DNA of 64,000 bases, taken from positions 18,665 to 82,664 of the forward strand of contig JAFTWE010000054.1 of NCBI GenBank assembly GCA_017465465.1, in the 5' to 3' direction. The notes beneath the pieces are model-generated. The model had not been told where the DNA came from. It made no database searches and saw nothing but the letters and a program-made list of their open reading frames with translations. The translations under genes were made by a program, and so were the position numbers. This document shows positions 1-8,712 of the stretch, one piece after another (positions within the stretch are counted from its first letter, which is position 1; every line of letters starts with the position of its first letter). The DNA comes from Clostridia bacterium (lineage in GTDB: Bacteria > Bacillota > Clostridia > Oscillospirales > Acutalibacteraceae).

Positions 1-906
1 GGCGGAATTTTGCCAACACTTATTCTCCCGATTTTTATTGCAGAGAACGCTTTCGGTCTTACAAAGGGTTTCTTTATCGGTGCTGTGATTTTTGCTGTGC
101 TCGGTGCAGGGCTTTCAAGCCTTGCTTTCTTCAACACCAAGGAACGCGTTGAAAATGTTGAAAAAGAAAAGTTTACTCTTAAAGAAACAGTTTCTCTTAT
201 TGTTCACAACAAGGTACTTCTTATAGTTGTAGCTTCTGCGATTCTCGGCTCAACAATGGTTATGGCAAATGTATCAGCAAGCTATATTTATAATTATCTC
301 ATTGAGGACAGCGGAATAATCCCTCAGAATATTCTGCTTACGGCAATGACTGTTGCAATCGGTGCAGGTATGATTCCGCCGATGCTTTTCCTGCCTGTTC
401 TGAGAAAGAAATTCGACCTTAAAACCATTTATATTTTCTCATCACTTTTTGGTATCGTTTCTCACGTTGCTCTTTGGTTTTTCGGTTATTCAAATATATA
501 TGTGCTTCTTGTTTGCTTTGTGTTTATGGGTATTCCTCTCGGAGTTTACAATGTTATCACTTACGCCCTTATTGCTGACAGCGTTGACTACATTGAATGG
601 AAAACAGGCAAAAGAAGTGAAGGCATCTGCTTTGCGTTTCAGACCTTTTTGAGTAAGGTAACGGCGGGTATTGCCACATTTGCTACAAGTATTGTTTTAA
701 CTGTTACTAATTTTAAGCAGCCGATAAACGATATTGTTCAGCAACAGTCAGAATTTACCAAAAACGGACTTTTCTTTATGATTACTCTTCTTCCTGCAAT
801 CGGTTTTGCACTCACAATTATTCCTATGCTTTTTAACGATTACACAGGTGAAAAGAAAAAGTCTATTCAAAAAGAGCTTGCTGAAAGAAGGGCGGCTCAT
901 AAATGA
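1..906 (+). CDS. GPH-family sugar:cation symporter, C-terminal part (5' end outside window)
   Basis: The frame is open from base 1, so the gene starts upstream; about 300 residues remain of a family usually 450-480 long. Several hydrophobic spans are visible, ending in a lysine-rich cytoplasmic tail. The stretch ADSVDYIEWKTGKRSEG (about residues 190-206 of the visible part) matches the conserved late-loop motif of the glycoside-pentoside-hexuronide (MelB/XynP-like) symporters, which import sugars with Na+ or H+. The stop overlaps the next start (ATGA at 903-906), so it is translationally coupled to the sulfatase-maturase gene and lies just ahead of a beta-galactosidase. A galactoside or other glycan-derived oligosaccharide is therefore the likely substrate, by inference. 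Confidence 0.85.
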   Translation, partial: GGILPTLILPIFIAENAFGLTKGFFIGAVIFAVLGAGLSSLAFFNTKERVENVEKEKFTLKETVSLIVHNKVLLIVVASAILGSTMVMANVSASYIYNYLIEDSGIIPQNILLTAMTVAIGAGMIPPMLFLPVLRKKFDLKTIYIFSSLFGIVSHVALWFFGYSNIYVLLVCFVFMGIPLGVYNVITYALIADSVDYIEWKTGKRSEGICFAFQTFLSKVTAGIATFATSIVLTVTNFKQPINDIVQQQSEFTKNGLFFMITLLPAIGFALTIIPMLFNDYTGEKKKSIQKELAERRAAHK

Positions 907-1934
907 TTTCGTTTCTGATAAAGCCGTCATCCTCTCTGTGTAATATGAGTTGCTCATACTGCTTTTATTGCGATGAAGCTAAAAACAGAGAAAATGCTTC
1001 GCTGGGCTTTATGAAAAAAGAAACAGCAGAAAATATTATCAAAAAAGCCGCCGAAATTTCAAAAGAAGCAATGTTTGTTTTTCAGGGCGGGGAGCCGCTT
1101 CTGGCAGGGGTGGAGTTTTATAAAGACTTTGCCGAAATGTGCAAAGGATACGGCTTGAAAGCTCATTACTCAATTCAGACAAACGGCACTCTTATTGATG
1201 AAGAATTTATCCGATTTTTTAAAGAAAACAATGTGCTTCTGGGTGTATCCCTTGACGGAGTTGAAGAGGTACATAACAGCCTGAGGAAAACAGCCGACGG
1301 CAAGCCTACATTCAAGACGGTTTTTGATAATATTAAGCTGCTTCAAAAAAATGAAATTGAATTTAACATTTTAACCGTAATTACTCCGGAGGTTGTTAAG
1401 CATACGGAAGAAATTTACCGGTTCTATATGGAAAACGGATTTTACTGTCAGCAGTATATACCCTGCATTGATGAAATAAATTCTTCTCAAAGGGCTTTAT
1501 CAAACAGCGAATATGCCGATTTTTTAAAGCGGCTTTTTACTCTTTATTTTAATGACAAGCGTAGGGGAGTGCCTGTTTCTGTCAGATATTTTGACAATCT
1601 CTTAATGAAGCTTAACGGTATGCCTGCCGAGCAATGCGGAATGAACGGCATTTGCACGGTTCAGCTCGTAATTGAGGGTGACGGAACGGTTTATCCATGC
1701 GATTTTTACTGTATTGACGGTTATGATTTGGGAAATATCAATACACATTCTTTGGATGAAATTTTAAATTCTTCCAAAGCAAAAAGCTTTTTAAATGACA
1801 ACCAAACAGCACATAAATGCAAGGAATGTGAATTCTTCAGAATCTGCGCAGGCGGTTGCAAAAGATACAGAGCAGACGGATTAAATGATTTCTGCGAGGC
1901 GTATAAAGAATTTTTTGAATTTTCAATGAGATAG
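903..1934 (+). CDS. anaerobic sulfatase-maturating enzyme (radical SAM, SPASM)
   Basis: 343 aa. The radical-SAM cluster motif CxxxCxxC is C13-x3-C17-x2-C20 (CNMSCSYC), followed by FQGGEPLLAG for SAM binding and LQTNGTLID-like text typical of anSME. The C-terminal SPASM region has CGMNGICT, the YPCDFY motif carrying the catalytic Asp, and a final CKECEFFRICAGGC cluster for two auxiliary [4Fe-4S] centres. Known anSMEs oxidise a Cys or Ser of type I sulfatases to formylglycine without oxygen. The start overlaps the transporter stop; lacZ follows 9 bp after its stop. No sulfatase gene is visible, so the client presumably lies left of the window or elsewhere. Length is slightly below the usual 370 or so. 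Confidence 0.9.
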   Translation: MISFLIKPSSSLCNMSCSYCFYCDEAKNRENASLGFMKKETAENIIKKAAEISKEAMFVFQGGEPLLAGVEFYKDFAEMCKGYGLKAHYSIQTNGTLIDEEFIRFFKENNVLLGVSLDGVEEVHNSLRKTADGKPTFKTVFDNIKLLQKNEIEFNILTVITPEVVKHTEEIYRFYMENGFYCQQYIPCIDEINSSQRALSNSEYADFLKRLFTLYFNDKRRGVPVSVRYFDNLLMKLNGMPAEQCGMNGICTVQLVIEGDGTVYPCDFYCIDGYDLGNINTHSLDEILNSSKAKSFLNDNQTAHKCKECEFFRICAGGCKRYRADGLNDFCEAYKEFFEFSMR

Positions 1935-1943
1935 GAGATTTCT

Positions 1944-4900
1944 ATGAAGTACAACTGGGAAAATCCGGAGATTTTTAAAATTAACAAAGAAGACGGTCAC
2001 GTTATAGCAATGCCTTATGACGATGCGCAGTCTGCAGTTGAGGGTGAGCAAAGCCCTTACAAAATGACACTTAACGGAACATGGAAATTCCATTGGCAGT
2101 TAGGTCTTAAAAACGGCTTGCCTGAGGGCTATTTTGCAGATAGCTATGATGCTTCTTCCTGGGATGATATTGAAGTGCCGTCAATCTGGCAGTTAAAGGG
2201 CTACGGTGTGCCTCTTTATTATGCAAGCACATTCCCTAAGGCAATCTGCAGAAGAAAAAATAAAATCCCCACTATTGACCACGACTGTCAGGAGGTGGGT
2301 ATTTACCACCGTGACTTTGAAATTCCCGAAAACTGGGAAGACAGAGAAATTTTTATTCACTTCGGCGCCTGCAAATCTGCTCTTGAGCTTTATGTAAACG
2401 GCGAGTTTGTGGGCTATTCTCAGGGCTCGATGACTCCCCATGAGTTTGATATTACCAAGTATTTAAGAAAAGGCGTAAACAATGTTACCGCAACGGTTTA
2501 CCGTTACAGTGATGCTACATATATCGAAAATCAGGATATGTGGAATATGTCTGGTATTTACCGTGAGGTTTATCTCTTTGCCGAGCCTAAGGTTTGCATC
2601 AGAGATTTCTTTGTTAAGACCCACTTTGACAAAGAGTTTGTGAATGCTGAAATTTCAGTAGATGTTTTTCTTAAAAATTATTCTCAGGATTCTTTCTCAG
2701 GTATTCTTTCTGTTTCTCTTCTTGAAGACGGAATCGAAATCGGGGATAAAGGATTTATCCTCAAAGGTGAAAAGAATACAACCTATAATTTCAAAAAGCT
2801 TGTTGAATCTCCCCGTCAGTGGTCAAGTGAAAATCCCAACAGATACACCCTTGTGATTTCACTTGTTAAGGGCGGAGAAGTTGTTTGCGCCAAGAGCATA
2901 AAGGTAGGCTTTAAGCAGATTGATTTTATCGGTGAAAGAATTTATGCCAACGGTGTGCCGCTTCTGATTAAGGGCGTTAACCGCCACGACTTTGACCCCG
3001 ATACGGGCTGGAATGTTCCTAAAGAGCGCCATATTCAGGATATTATGATTATGAAGCGCAACAATATAAACTCAGTAAGAACAAGCCATTACCCCGATGA
3101 CCCGTATTTCTATGATTTGTGTGATGAATACGGTTTGTGGGTTATGGATGAATGTGATATGGAAACTCACGGTGTCCGTCGTAAAAATGTTCCGGGTGAT
3201 AATCCGAAATGGACAGGCGCTGTCTGTGATAAAATGGAAAGAATGGTCCTTCGTGACCGAAACCACCCCTGCGTATTTATGTGGTCATTGGGTAACGAAG
3301 CAGGTGACGGCTCCAACTTCTTAAGAATGAAAGAGGCCGCACTCAGACTTGACGATACGAGAAAGTTCCACTATGAGGGTGACTTTAATTTCACCAAGAG
3401 CGATGTTATCAGCCGTATGTATCCCGGCGCTGATTTGATGAAAAAGCTGGGTGAAAAGCAAGAGATTAAGCCCACCGCTTTTGAAAACTTTGCAAACGCT
3501 CTTGCCGCTGACAATAAGCCCATTAAGGCTTCTGACTATGAGGGCAAGCCCGTAATTCTTTGTGAATATGCTCACGCTATGGAAAACAGCCTTGGTAATT
3601 TCCAGGAGTTTATGGATGACTTTGAAAAGTACGATAATCTCTGCGGCGGATATATCTGGGACTTTGTTGACCAGGCACTTCGTTTTAAAGAAGACGGAGT
3701 TGAAAAATGGGTTTACGGCACAGACTTTGAAAAGGAAGAAGCAAAGAGCAAGAAATTTAATTTTATTAACATCACTGCTCTTACCGGCAGTAACACATAT
3801 TTCAATGCCAACGGAATAATCGGCGCTGACAGAAGTGTTCACCCGAGCATCTACGAGGTTAAAAAGGTTTACGCCCCCGTTAAGGTTGAAGCAAAAGACC
3901 TTGAAACAGGTGTGTTTACAGTTAAAAATAAATTCCTGTTTTTAACCCTTGAGGATTACATCTTAACTTGTGAAATTTCTGCTGACGGTGAAGTAATTCA
4001 GCGTGCAGAGCTTGAAGGCTTTGATGTTGCTCCTCAGAGTGAGAGAGAGCTTAAATTCGGATATAATCTTGATAATTTCCCGAATGATAAAGAGAGCATT
4101 ATAACATTTTCACTTAAATATAAGGTTGATAAGCCTTGGGCAAAAGCAGGCTATGAGGTTACCTTTGACCAGTATATAATCAAGCAGCCGAGCCTTCAGG
4201 AAAAAGAGCCGGCTCAGGGTAAGCTTACCGCTCTTAAAAAGGGTGCAACAGTTACCGTTAACGGACTTGATTTCTTTGCTGTTGTTGAAAAGGGTAAGCT
4301 TGTTTCGCTGAATTATAACGGAACGGAAATGCTCAAAGCTCCCGTAAGACCGAATTATTTCAGAGCTCTTACCGACAACGATATCGGTACATTTAATTTT
4401 GTTCCTTATGTGATTCCTTTCCACGCAAAATACCGCTATAAGGCTGCAACGGAAATGGCAAAGGGCAAAATCAAAGCTGTTAAAGAAAACGGCGACGGAA
4501 CCGTTACCGTTGAAACCGCTTTTACTGCTCCTTATATGGCGGGTGTTAAGATTATCTACACCTTCAGCCCTGACGGAACAGTTAAGGTAACTCACAAGGG
4601 TAAACCGTGGTTGATTAAAATGGTCAGATTCGGAACACAGTTTGCACTTTCTGACGCTTACAAAAATGTTGAATGGTACGGCAGAGGCCCCCACGAAAAC
4701 TATTGTGACAGAAAAACAGGTGCGAGAATTGCTGTTCACAAAATGACTGTTGACGAAATGGAACACAGGTATATGCGTCCGCAGGAAAACGGTTGCAGAA
4801 CTGATGTGAGAACAATTAAGCTTACCGATGAAAACGATAAGGGTGTTAAAATCACAGGCTGCGGCAATCCGCTTTCATTCAATGCCTGGCATTATGAGCT

Positions 4901-5084
4901 TATGGATTTGGAAAAAGCAACCCATATCCACGAACTCGAGAAGAAAAATATCACAACCCTCAGCATTGACCTCGCTCAGTGCGGTGTAGGCGGTGATATG
5001 CCTGGTATGGCCTGCCTTCGTGAGCCGTACATTCTCCACAGCGGCAAGGATTATGAATACAGCTTTACAATAGAAAGAGTATAA
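1944..5084 (+). CDS. lacZ: beta-galactosidase, glycoside hydrolase family 2 (LacZ type)
   Basis: 1046 aa, the normal length for LacZ-type enzymes, with no signal peptide, so cytoplasmic. Sugar-binding and immunoglobulin-like GH2 domains occupy about residues 1-325, the TIM barrel about 325-640, and the Bgal small-chain domain about 760-1045. Acid/base E452 lies in SLGNEAGDG and nucleophile E541 in ILCEYAHAM; the GH2 signature RTSHYP and the DMETHG stretch are also present. It hydrolyses terminal non-reducing beta-galactose. Ribosome binding site AGGAGA lies 5-10 bp before the ATG. Third gene of the transporter-anSME-lacZ run and followed by a bidirectional terminator. The operon context suggests galactose removal from an imported, possibly sulfated, host or plant glycan (inference). 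Confidence 0.95.
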   Translation: MKYNWENPEIFKINKEDGHVIAMPYDDAQSAVEGEQSPYKMTLNGTWKFHWQLGLKNGLPEGYFADSYDASSWDDIEVPSIWQLKGYGVPLYYASTFPKAICRRKNKIPTIDHDCQEVGIYHRDFEIPENWEDREIFIHFGACKSALELYVNGEFVGYSQGSMTPHEFDITKYLRKGVNNVTATVYRYSDATYIENQDMWNMSGIYREVYLFAEPKVCIRDFFVKTHFDKEFVNAEISVDVFLKNYSQDSFSGILSVSLLEDGIEIGDKGFILKGEKNTTYNFKKLVESPRQWSSENPNRYTLVISLVKGGEVVCAKSIKVGFKQIDFIGERIYANGVPLLIKGVNRHDFDPDTGWNVPKERHIQDIMIMKRNNINSVRTSHYPDDPYFYDLCDEYGLWVMDECDMETHGVRRKNVPGDNPKWTGAVCDKMERMVLRDRNHPCVFMWSLGNEAGDGSNFLRMKEAALRLDDTRKFHYEGDFNFTKSDVISRMYPGADLMKKLGEKQEIKPTAFENFANALAADNKPIKASDYEGKPVILCEYAHAMENSLGNFQEFMDDFEKYDNLCGGYIWDFVDQALRFKEDGVEKWVYGTDFEKEEAKSKKFNFINITALTGSNTYFNANGIIGADRSVHPSIYEVKKVYAPVKVEAKDLETGVFTVKNKFLFLTLEDYILTCEISADGEVIQRAELEGFDVAPQSERELKFGYNLDNFPNDKESIITFSLKYKVDKPWAKAGYEVTFDQYIIKQPSLQEKEPAQGKLTALKKGATVTVNGLDFFAVVEKGKLVSLNYNGTEMLKAPVRPNYFRALTDNDIGTFNFVPYVIPFHAKYRYKAATEMAKGKIKAVKENGDGTVTVETAFTAPYMAGVKIIYTFSPDGTVKVTHKGKPWLIKMVRFGTQFALSDAYKNVEWYGRGPHENYCDRKTGARIAVHKMTVDEMEHRYMRPQENGCRTDVRTIKLTDENDKGVKITGCGNPLSFNAWHYELMDLEKATHIHELEKKNITTLSIDLAQCGVGGDMPGMACLREPYILHSGKDYEYSFTIERV

Positions 5085-5087
5085 AAT

Positions 5088-5126
5088 AAAATCTGTATCA
5101 CTAAGTTTTTAGTGATACAGATTTTT
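5088..5126. terminator. bidirectional intrinsic terminator between lacZ and the GNAT gene
   Basis: Stem of about 15 bp (left arm ATCTGTATCACTA, right arm TAGTGATACAGAT) with a short T-rich loop, flanked by A-run on the left and T6 on the right. It lies between convergent genes and can end transcription from both sides. Confidence 0.85.
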
Positions 5127-5611
5127 TACAGTTCGATATAGTGCGGAATAATATCCTCATAATGCCCGTCTTTCATTAAAAAGCCTTTCGGGATTGTTCC
5201 CAGTTGAGTAAATCCAAGCTTTTTGTAAAGATGTAAGGCTGAGTGATTTGTTTTAACCACAGCATTAAACTGCAGAATTTTAAATCCGAGATTTTTAGCT
5301 TCTTTTATGCAATCCTTAACGAGGGCTTCGCCTATGTGTTGCCCTCTTAAGGATTTTTTTACTGCATAGCTCGCATTGCAGATATGAGCGCATCTGCCCA
5401 CATTGTTGGGGTGAAGAATATATAGCCCTATAATTTCTTCTTTTCTTACCGCTACGGCAGTTCTGCTTTGTGAAGAGAAAAAATCCTGTGCACTTTTTAA
5501 ATCAAGAACATCTTTTTGCGGAAAAGCAATTCCGTCTTTTACAATATCGTTCCAGATTTCAATCATCTCGGGCAAATCACTCTTTTGAAAAGCTCTGATT
5601 ATGTATTCCAT
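5126..5611 (-). CDS. GNAT-family N-acetyltransferase
   Basis: 161 aa, single GNAT domain. The acetyl-CoA pyrophosphate-binding motif A is visible as LRGQHIGEALV (about residues 90-100), followed by the usual alpha-helix and the C-terminal NHSALHLYKKLGF motif (about residues 124-136). The layout resembles the phosphinothricin/L-amino-acid acetyltransferase subgroup, but the substrate cannot be read from sequence. Its start codon directly abuts the stop of the upstream isomerase gene (5611/5612), so the two are likely co-translated from the SGNH-isomerase-GNAT mRNA. Confidence 0.85.
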   Translation of the reverse strand: MEYIIRAFQKSDLPEMIEIWNDIVKDGIAFPQKDVLDLKSAQDFFSSQSRTAVAVRKEEIIGLYILHPNNVGRCAHICNASYAVKKSLRGQHIGEALVKDCIKEAKNLGFKILQFNAVVKTNHSALHLYKKLGFTQLGTIPKGFLMKDGHYEDIIPHYIEL

Positions 5612-6481
5612 TTAACCGATAAGATTTCTCAAAAATTCAACAGCGGCTGAAATATCCTTTGCAGGGTCGTCGCCAACTTCTCTTTCGATTGTGAGGAAGC
5701 CTTTGAAGCCGATGTCATCAAGAGCGGCAAGGTATTCGGGGAACGGAACGCTGCCTGTACCGAGAGGAACTTCTTCAAAAGAATCAGCGCCTGTTACATG
5801 CTCGCCTTCAATAAGAATTTTGTCAGCGCCGGGCATACCGTAAACCTTGTCAGGGTGAACATAGAAATTCTGAACACCGTCTTTTGCGTGGGTATGAACA
5901 ATGTAATCCTTAAGATTGTAAACAGCCTGAACAGGGTCGTCACCTGTTACCATAACGAGGTTTGCAGGGTCAAGGTTAACACCTACGCCTGTTGAGCCAA
6001 GGGAATCAAGGAAGCCCTTGAGCATAAGTGAGGTTTCGGGACCTGTTTCAACTGCAAAGTGAGCGCCGATTGAATCAGCATAAGAGCTGAGCTCAAAGCA
6101 AGCCTCCTGCATAATTTTATATCTGTCACTGTTTTTATCTTCGGGAACAACACCGATATGAGTTGTAACAATGTCTGTGCCAAGCTCTTTGGCCATATCA
6201 AGAATTCTCTTCGATTTTTCAACCTTGTGAGGGTTCTGGTCCTTGTGAACAAATCCGCCTCCGCCAAGGTCACCGCAAAGAGCTGAAATAACAAGACCGT
6301 TATCTTCAACAAGAGCCTTGAATTCGCGTCTTTTCTGAGCGCTCATATTTTCGGGGGCCATATCTCCGTGAGAGGCATAAACCTGAATTCCGTCAGCGCC
6401 AACCAAAGCAGCCTTTTTAACAGCCTCAGGAATGGGTAAACGGAAAGAGTCAACGATAACACCTACAGGGAACTTAAACAT
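5612..6481 (-). CDS. sugar phosphate isomerase/epimerase family TIM-barrel protein
   Basis: 289 aa, xylose isomerase-like TIM barrel (AP endonuclease 2 superfamily). Metal-ligand type positions are visible in [24 protein letters not shown] and the terminal LTIEREVG, all hallmarks of cytosolic sugar or inositol-derivative isomerases that use a divalent metal. Strong AAGGAGG lies 10 bp before the ATG. Middle gene of a three-gene leftward operon with an SGNH esterase and a GNAT protein. The exact substrate is unknown. A second, distinct member of the same superfamily lies at 46524-47348. Confidence 0.85.
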   Translation of the reverse strand: MFKFPVGVIVDSFRLPIPEAVKKAALVGADGIQVYASHGDMAPENMSAQKRREFKALVEDNGLVISALCGDLGGGGFVHKDQNPHKVEKSKRILDMAKELGTDIVTTHIGVVPEDKNSDRYKIMQEACFELSSYADSIGAHFAVETGPETSLMLKGFLDSLGSTGVGVNLDPANLVMVTGDDPVQAVYNLKDYIVHTHAKDGVQNFYVHPDKVYGMPGADKILIEGEHVTGADSFEEVPLGTGSVPFPEYLAALDDIGFKGFLTIEREVGDDPAKDISAAVEFLRNLIG

Positions 6482-6496
6482 AATAATTTTTCCTCC

Positions 6497-7120
6497 TTAT
6501 AATTCAAGAGCTTTAATAAGCTCGTTAGCAATAAGCTTGTGACCTGCCGGGGCAGGGTGAACACCGTCTGCAAGCCAGCAGTCAGACGGGGCAATTTTGC
6601 AAAGCTCGTCAAATTTGTCCTGAAGCGGAACAAAAGTAAAGCCGAATTTTTCTGCAAGAGCCTTTGCTTTTTTTGCCATAGCTTTAACTCCTGTGTCAAA
6701 ATCCTCCCAACGGGCTTCGGTTGCTGTGCCTTTGAGAACAAACGGCTCAAGAACGATAATTTTAATATCGGGAAGCTCCTTGAGAATGTCCTCATAAAGC
6801 ATTGTCATAATTTGCTCGTATCTTTCGGGGGCAACTCCGTTTTCGCCGTTGATGCCGTGCCAAACATCGTTAACACCGATTAAGATGCTCATATAATCAG
6901 GCTTCAGGTTTACAATGTCGGTATACATTCTTGCGTATACGCTCGTGCTTCTGTCGCCGCTGATACCCTTGTTAAAAAATCTGAATTCACCGGGATATTT
7001 CAAGCTTAACTCGCCCACAACCATATTGGGGTAGCCCAGACCGAAGCTGTAACCGTCTTCACGCTCGCGCTGTCTGTCGGCGTCGGTTATCGAGTCACCT
7101 TGAAAAAGAAAAGTTTTCAT
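6497..7120 (-). CDS. SGNH/GDSL-family hydrolase (probable carbohydrate esterase)
   Basis: 207 aa. Block I FQGDSITDADR carries the nucleophilic Ser (residue 10), block III is ILIGVNDVW, and block V LADGVHPAPAGH carries the catalytic Asp and His. No signal peptide is visible, so it probably acts in the cytoplasm on imported, acetylated oligosaccharides, as rhamnogalacturonan or xylan acetylesterase relatives do (family knowledge; substrate inferred). RBS GGAGGTGAT precedes the ATG, and a good promoter lies at 7140-7168. First gene of the SGNH-isomerase-GNAT operon. Confidence 0.85.
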   Translation of the reverse strand: MKTFLFQGDSITDADRQREREDGYSFGLGYPNMVVGELSLKYPGEFRFFNKGISGDRSTSVYARMYTDIVNLKPDYMSILIGVNDVWHGINGENGVAPERYEQIMTMLYEDILKELPDIKIIVLEPFVLKGTATEARWEDFDTGVKAMAKKAKALAEKFGFTFVPLQDKFDELCKIAPSDCWLADGVHPAPAGHKLIANELIKALEL

Positions 7121-7139
7121 AACATATCACCTCCAATAA

Positions 7140-7168
7140 ATTATACATTCTGTAAGAGAGGAATACAA
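7140..7168 (-). promoter_or_regulatory. sigma-A-like promoter for the SGNH-isomerase-GNAT operon
   Basis: On the minus strand TTGTAT - 17 bp - TATAAT, ending about 20 bp before the SGNH hydrolase start. Confidence 0.7.
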
Positions 7169-7214
7169 GAGCAAAAAAGGAAAAATTTTAATTGTAAAAT
7201 ATTGATGAAAACAC

Positions 7215-7243
7215 TTGAATATTATCGATTTAGGTATTATCAT
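7215..7243 (+). promoter_or_regulatory. sigma-A-like promoter for the MBOAT operon
   Basis: TTGAAT - 17 bp - TATCAT, about 34 bp before the TTG start at 7277. Divergent from the 7140-7168 promoter. Confidence 0.6.
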
Positions 7244-7276
7244 ATTACGAGTGATTAAATTGAGGAGGTTTGGCAT

Positions 7277-8683
7277 TTGGTATTTTCAAGCTTATTTTTC
7301 CTGTTTGTGTTTTTGCCCGTAACATTGCTTTTGCAGCATTTTATGCCTAATGTCAGGCTTAAGAATATAGTTGTTCTCATTGCATCTCTCCTTTTCTACG
7401 CTTGGGGTGAGCCTAAGTGGATAGTGCTGATGCTTCTGGTTACATTAACCGATTATTTTGCAGGCATTCTGATAGATAAATACCGTGGCACCAAAAAAGC
7501 AAAAGCAGCGATGGTTTCATCCGTTGTGATTACCTTGGGTGCCTTGGTGGTGTTTAAATACCTCAACTTCTTTACCGACAACATTTTTTCTCTCTTTGGC
7601 TCAGATTTTAAAACAAATATCGCCCTTCCAATCGGCATTTCATTTTACACCTTCCAGGCTATGTCTTATGTTATTGATGTTTACCGTGATGATGTAAAGT
7701 GCCAGAAAAGTTACCCAAGGCTTTTGCTGTATGTGAGTATGTTCCCTCAGCTTATTGCAGGCCCTATTGTCCGTTACAGTGATATTGATAAAGAAATTGA
7801 AGAAAGAACAGTTACCTTTGATAAAATTTCTCAGGGTATTACCCGTTTTGTAATCGGTCTTTTTAAGAAGGCTGTGTTTGCCAATTTCCTTGGTGAAACT
7901 GCAACAATGTTCCTCGACGGAGATTTGACTCAGGTTACTGCAGTTCAGGGCTGGCTTGGAATAATTGCTTATTTCTTCCAGATTTATTTTGACTTTGCGG
8001 GTTATTCCGATATGGCAATCGGCCTTGGCAAGATGATGGGATTTTCTTTCCCCGAAAACTTCAATTATCCGTATATTTCAAAGTCGATTACCGAATTCTG
8101 GCGCCGTTGGCACATAACTTTAAGCTCCTTTTTCCGTGATTACATTTATATACCGTTAGGCGGTAACAGAAAGCATCATGTTTTTAATATGCTTGTGGTT
8201 TGGACCCTTACAGGCTTCTGGCACGGTGCAAGCTGGAACTTTGTTTTTTGGGGCTTTTACTATTTTGTTTTGCTTGTTCTTGAAAAGAAGGTTTACGGCA
8301 AATACCTTGAAAAGCTCCCGGTTCTGATAAGAAGATTTTACAGTGTGTTTATTGTAATAATCGGTTGGGTATTTTTCTATTATGAAGATATATCCGCAGT
8401 GGGCGGCTTGCTAAAAGCAATGTTTGGCTTTAACGGCTTCTCTCAGGCGGGAGATTTAACAATTATACTCAACAGAGCTATTCTTCTTGTTATGGCGGCT
8501 GTGGCTTCAACTCCTTTTGTTGCAAACCTTGCAAAGAATGCTGTAAGAAAGCTTTCGCGAGTTAAAAACGGCAGAGAAGCCGTTCAGGTTGTTACAATTA
8601 TTTTTCAGTTAAGCGTTTTATTTGTTTGTGTAGCGGCTCTTGTAGGTTCAACCTATAACCCGTTCCTTTATTTCAGATTTTAA
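7277..8683 (+). CDS. MBOAT-family membrane O-acyltransferase (AlgI/DltB-like)
   Basis: 468 aa with about ten hydrophobic segments. The MBOAT core is clear: AGPIVRYSDI (about residue 160), the FWRRWHITLSSFFRDYIYIP stretch, and the conserved active-site His H316 within TGFWHGASWNF. AlgI/DltB-type proteins move acyl groups (usually acetyl) across the membrane to extracellular polysaccharides or teichoic acids. The start is TTG at 7277, chosen because GAGGAGG lies 9 bp upstream. Followed after 29 bp by the DHHW protein, the classic partner for acyl transfer, so the substrate is probably a surface polysaccharide. No dlt genes are nearby, which argues against teichoic acid D-alanylation. Confidence 0.9.
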   Translation: MVFSSLFFLFVFLPVTLLLQHFMPNVRLKNIVVLIASLLFYAWGEPKWIVLMLLVTLTDYFAGILIDKYRGTKKAKAAMVSSVVITLGALVVFKYLNFFTDNIFSLFGSDFKTNIALPIGISFYTFQAMSYVIDVYRDDVKCQKSYPRLLLYVSMFPQLIAGPIVRYSDIDKEIEERTVTFDKISQGITRFVIGLFKKAVFANFLGETATMFLDGDLTQVTAVQGWLGIIAYFFQIYFDFAGYSDMAIGLGKMMGFSFPENFNYPYISKSITEFWRRWHITLSSFFRDYIYIPLGGNRKHHVFNMLVVWTLTGFWHGASWNFVFWGFYYFVLLVLEKKVYGKYLEKLPVLIRRFYSVFIVIIGWVFFYYEDISAVGGLLKAMFGFNGFSQAGDLTIILNRAILLVMAAVASTPFVANLAKNAVRKLSRVKNGREAVQVVTIIFQLSVLFVCVAALVGSTYNPFLYFRF

Positions 8684-8712
8684 GTATTTTTCAGCAGAAA
8701 GGCGGTGAGGAT

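Noticed and set aside
4110..4766. Minus-strand ORF of 218 codons inside lacZ (and others of 60-170 codons across lacZ)
   Set aside because: Lies antisense in a conserved GH2 gene, has no ribosome site and no recognisable domain; Ser/Phe-rich composition is typical of the reverse of coding DNA.
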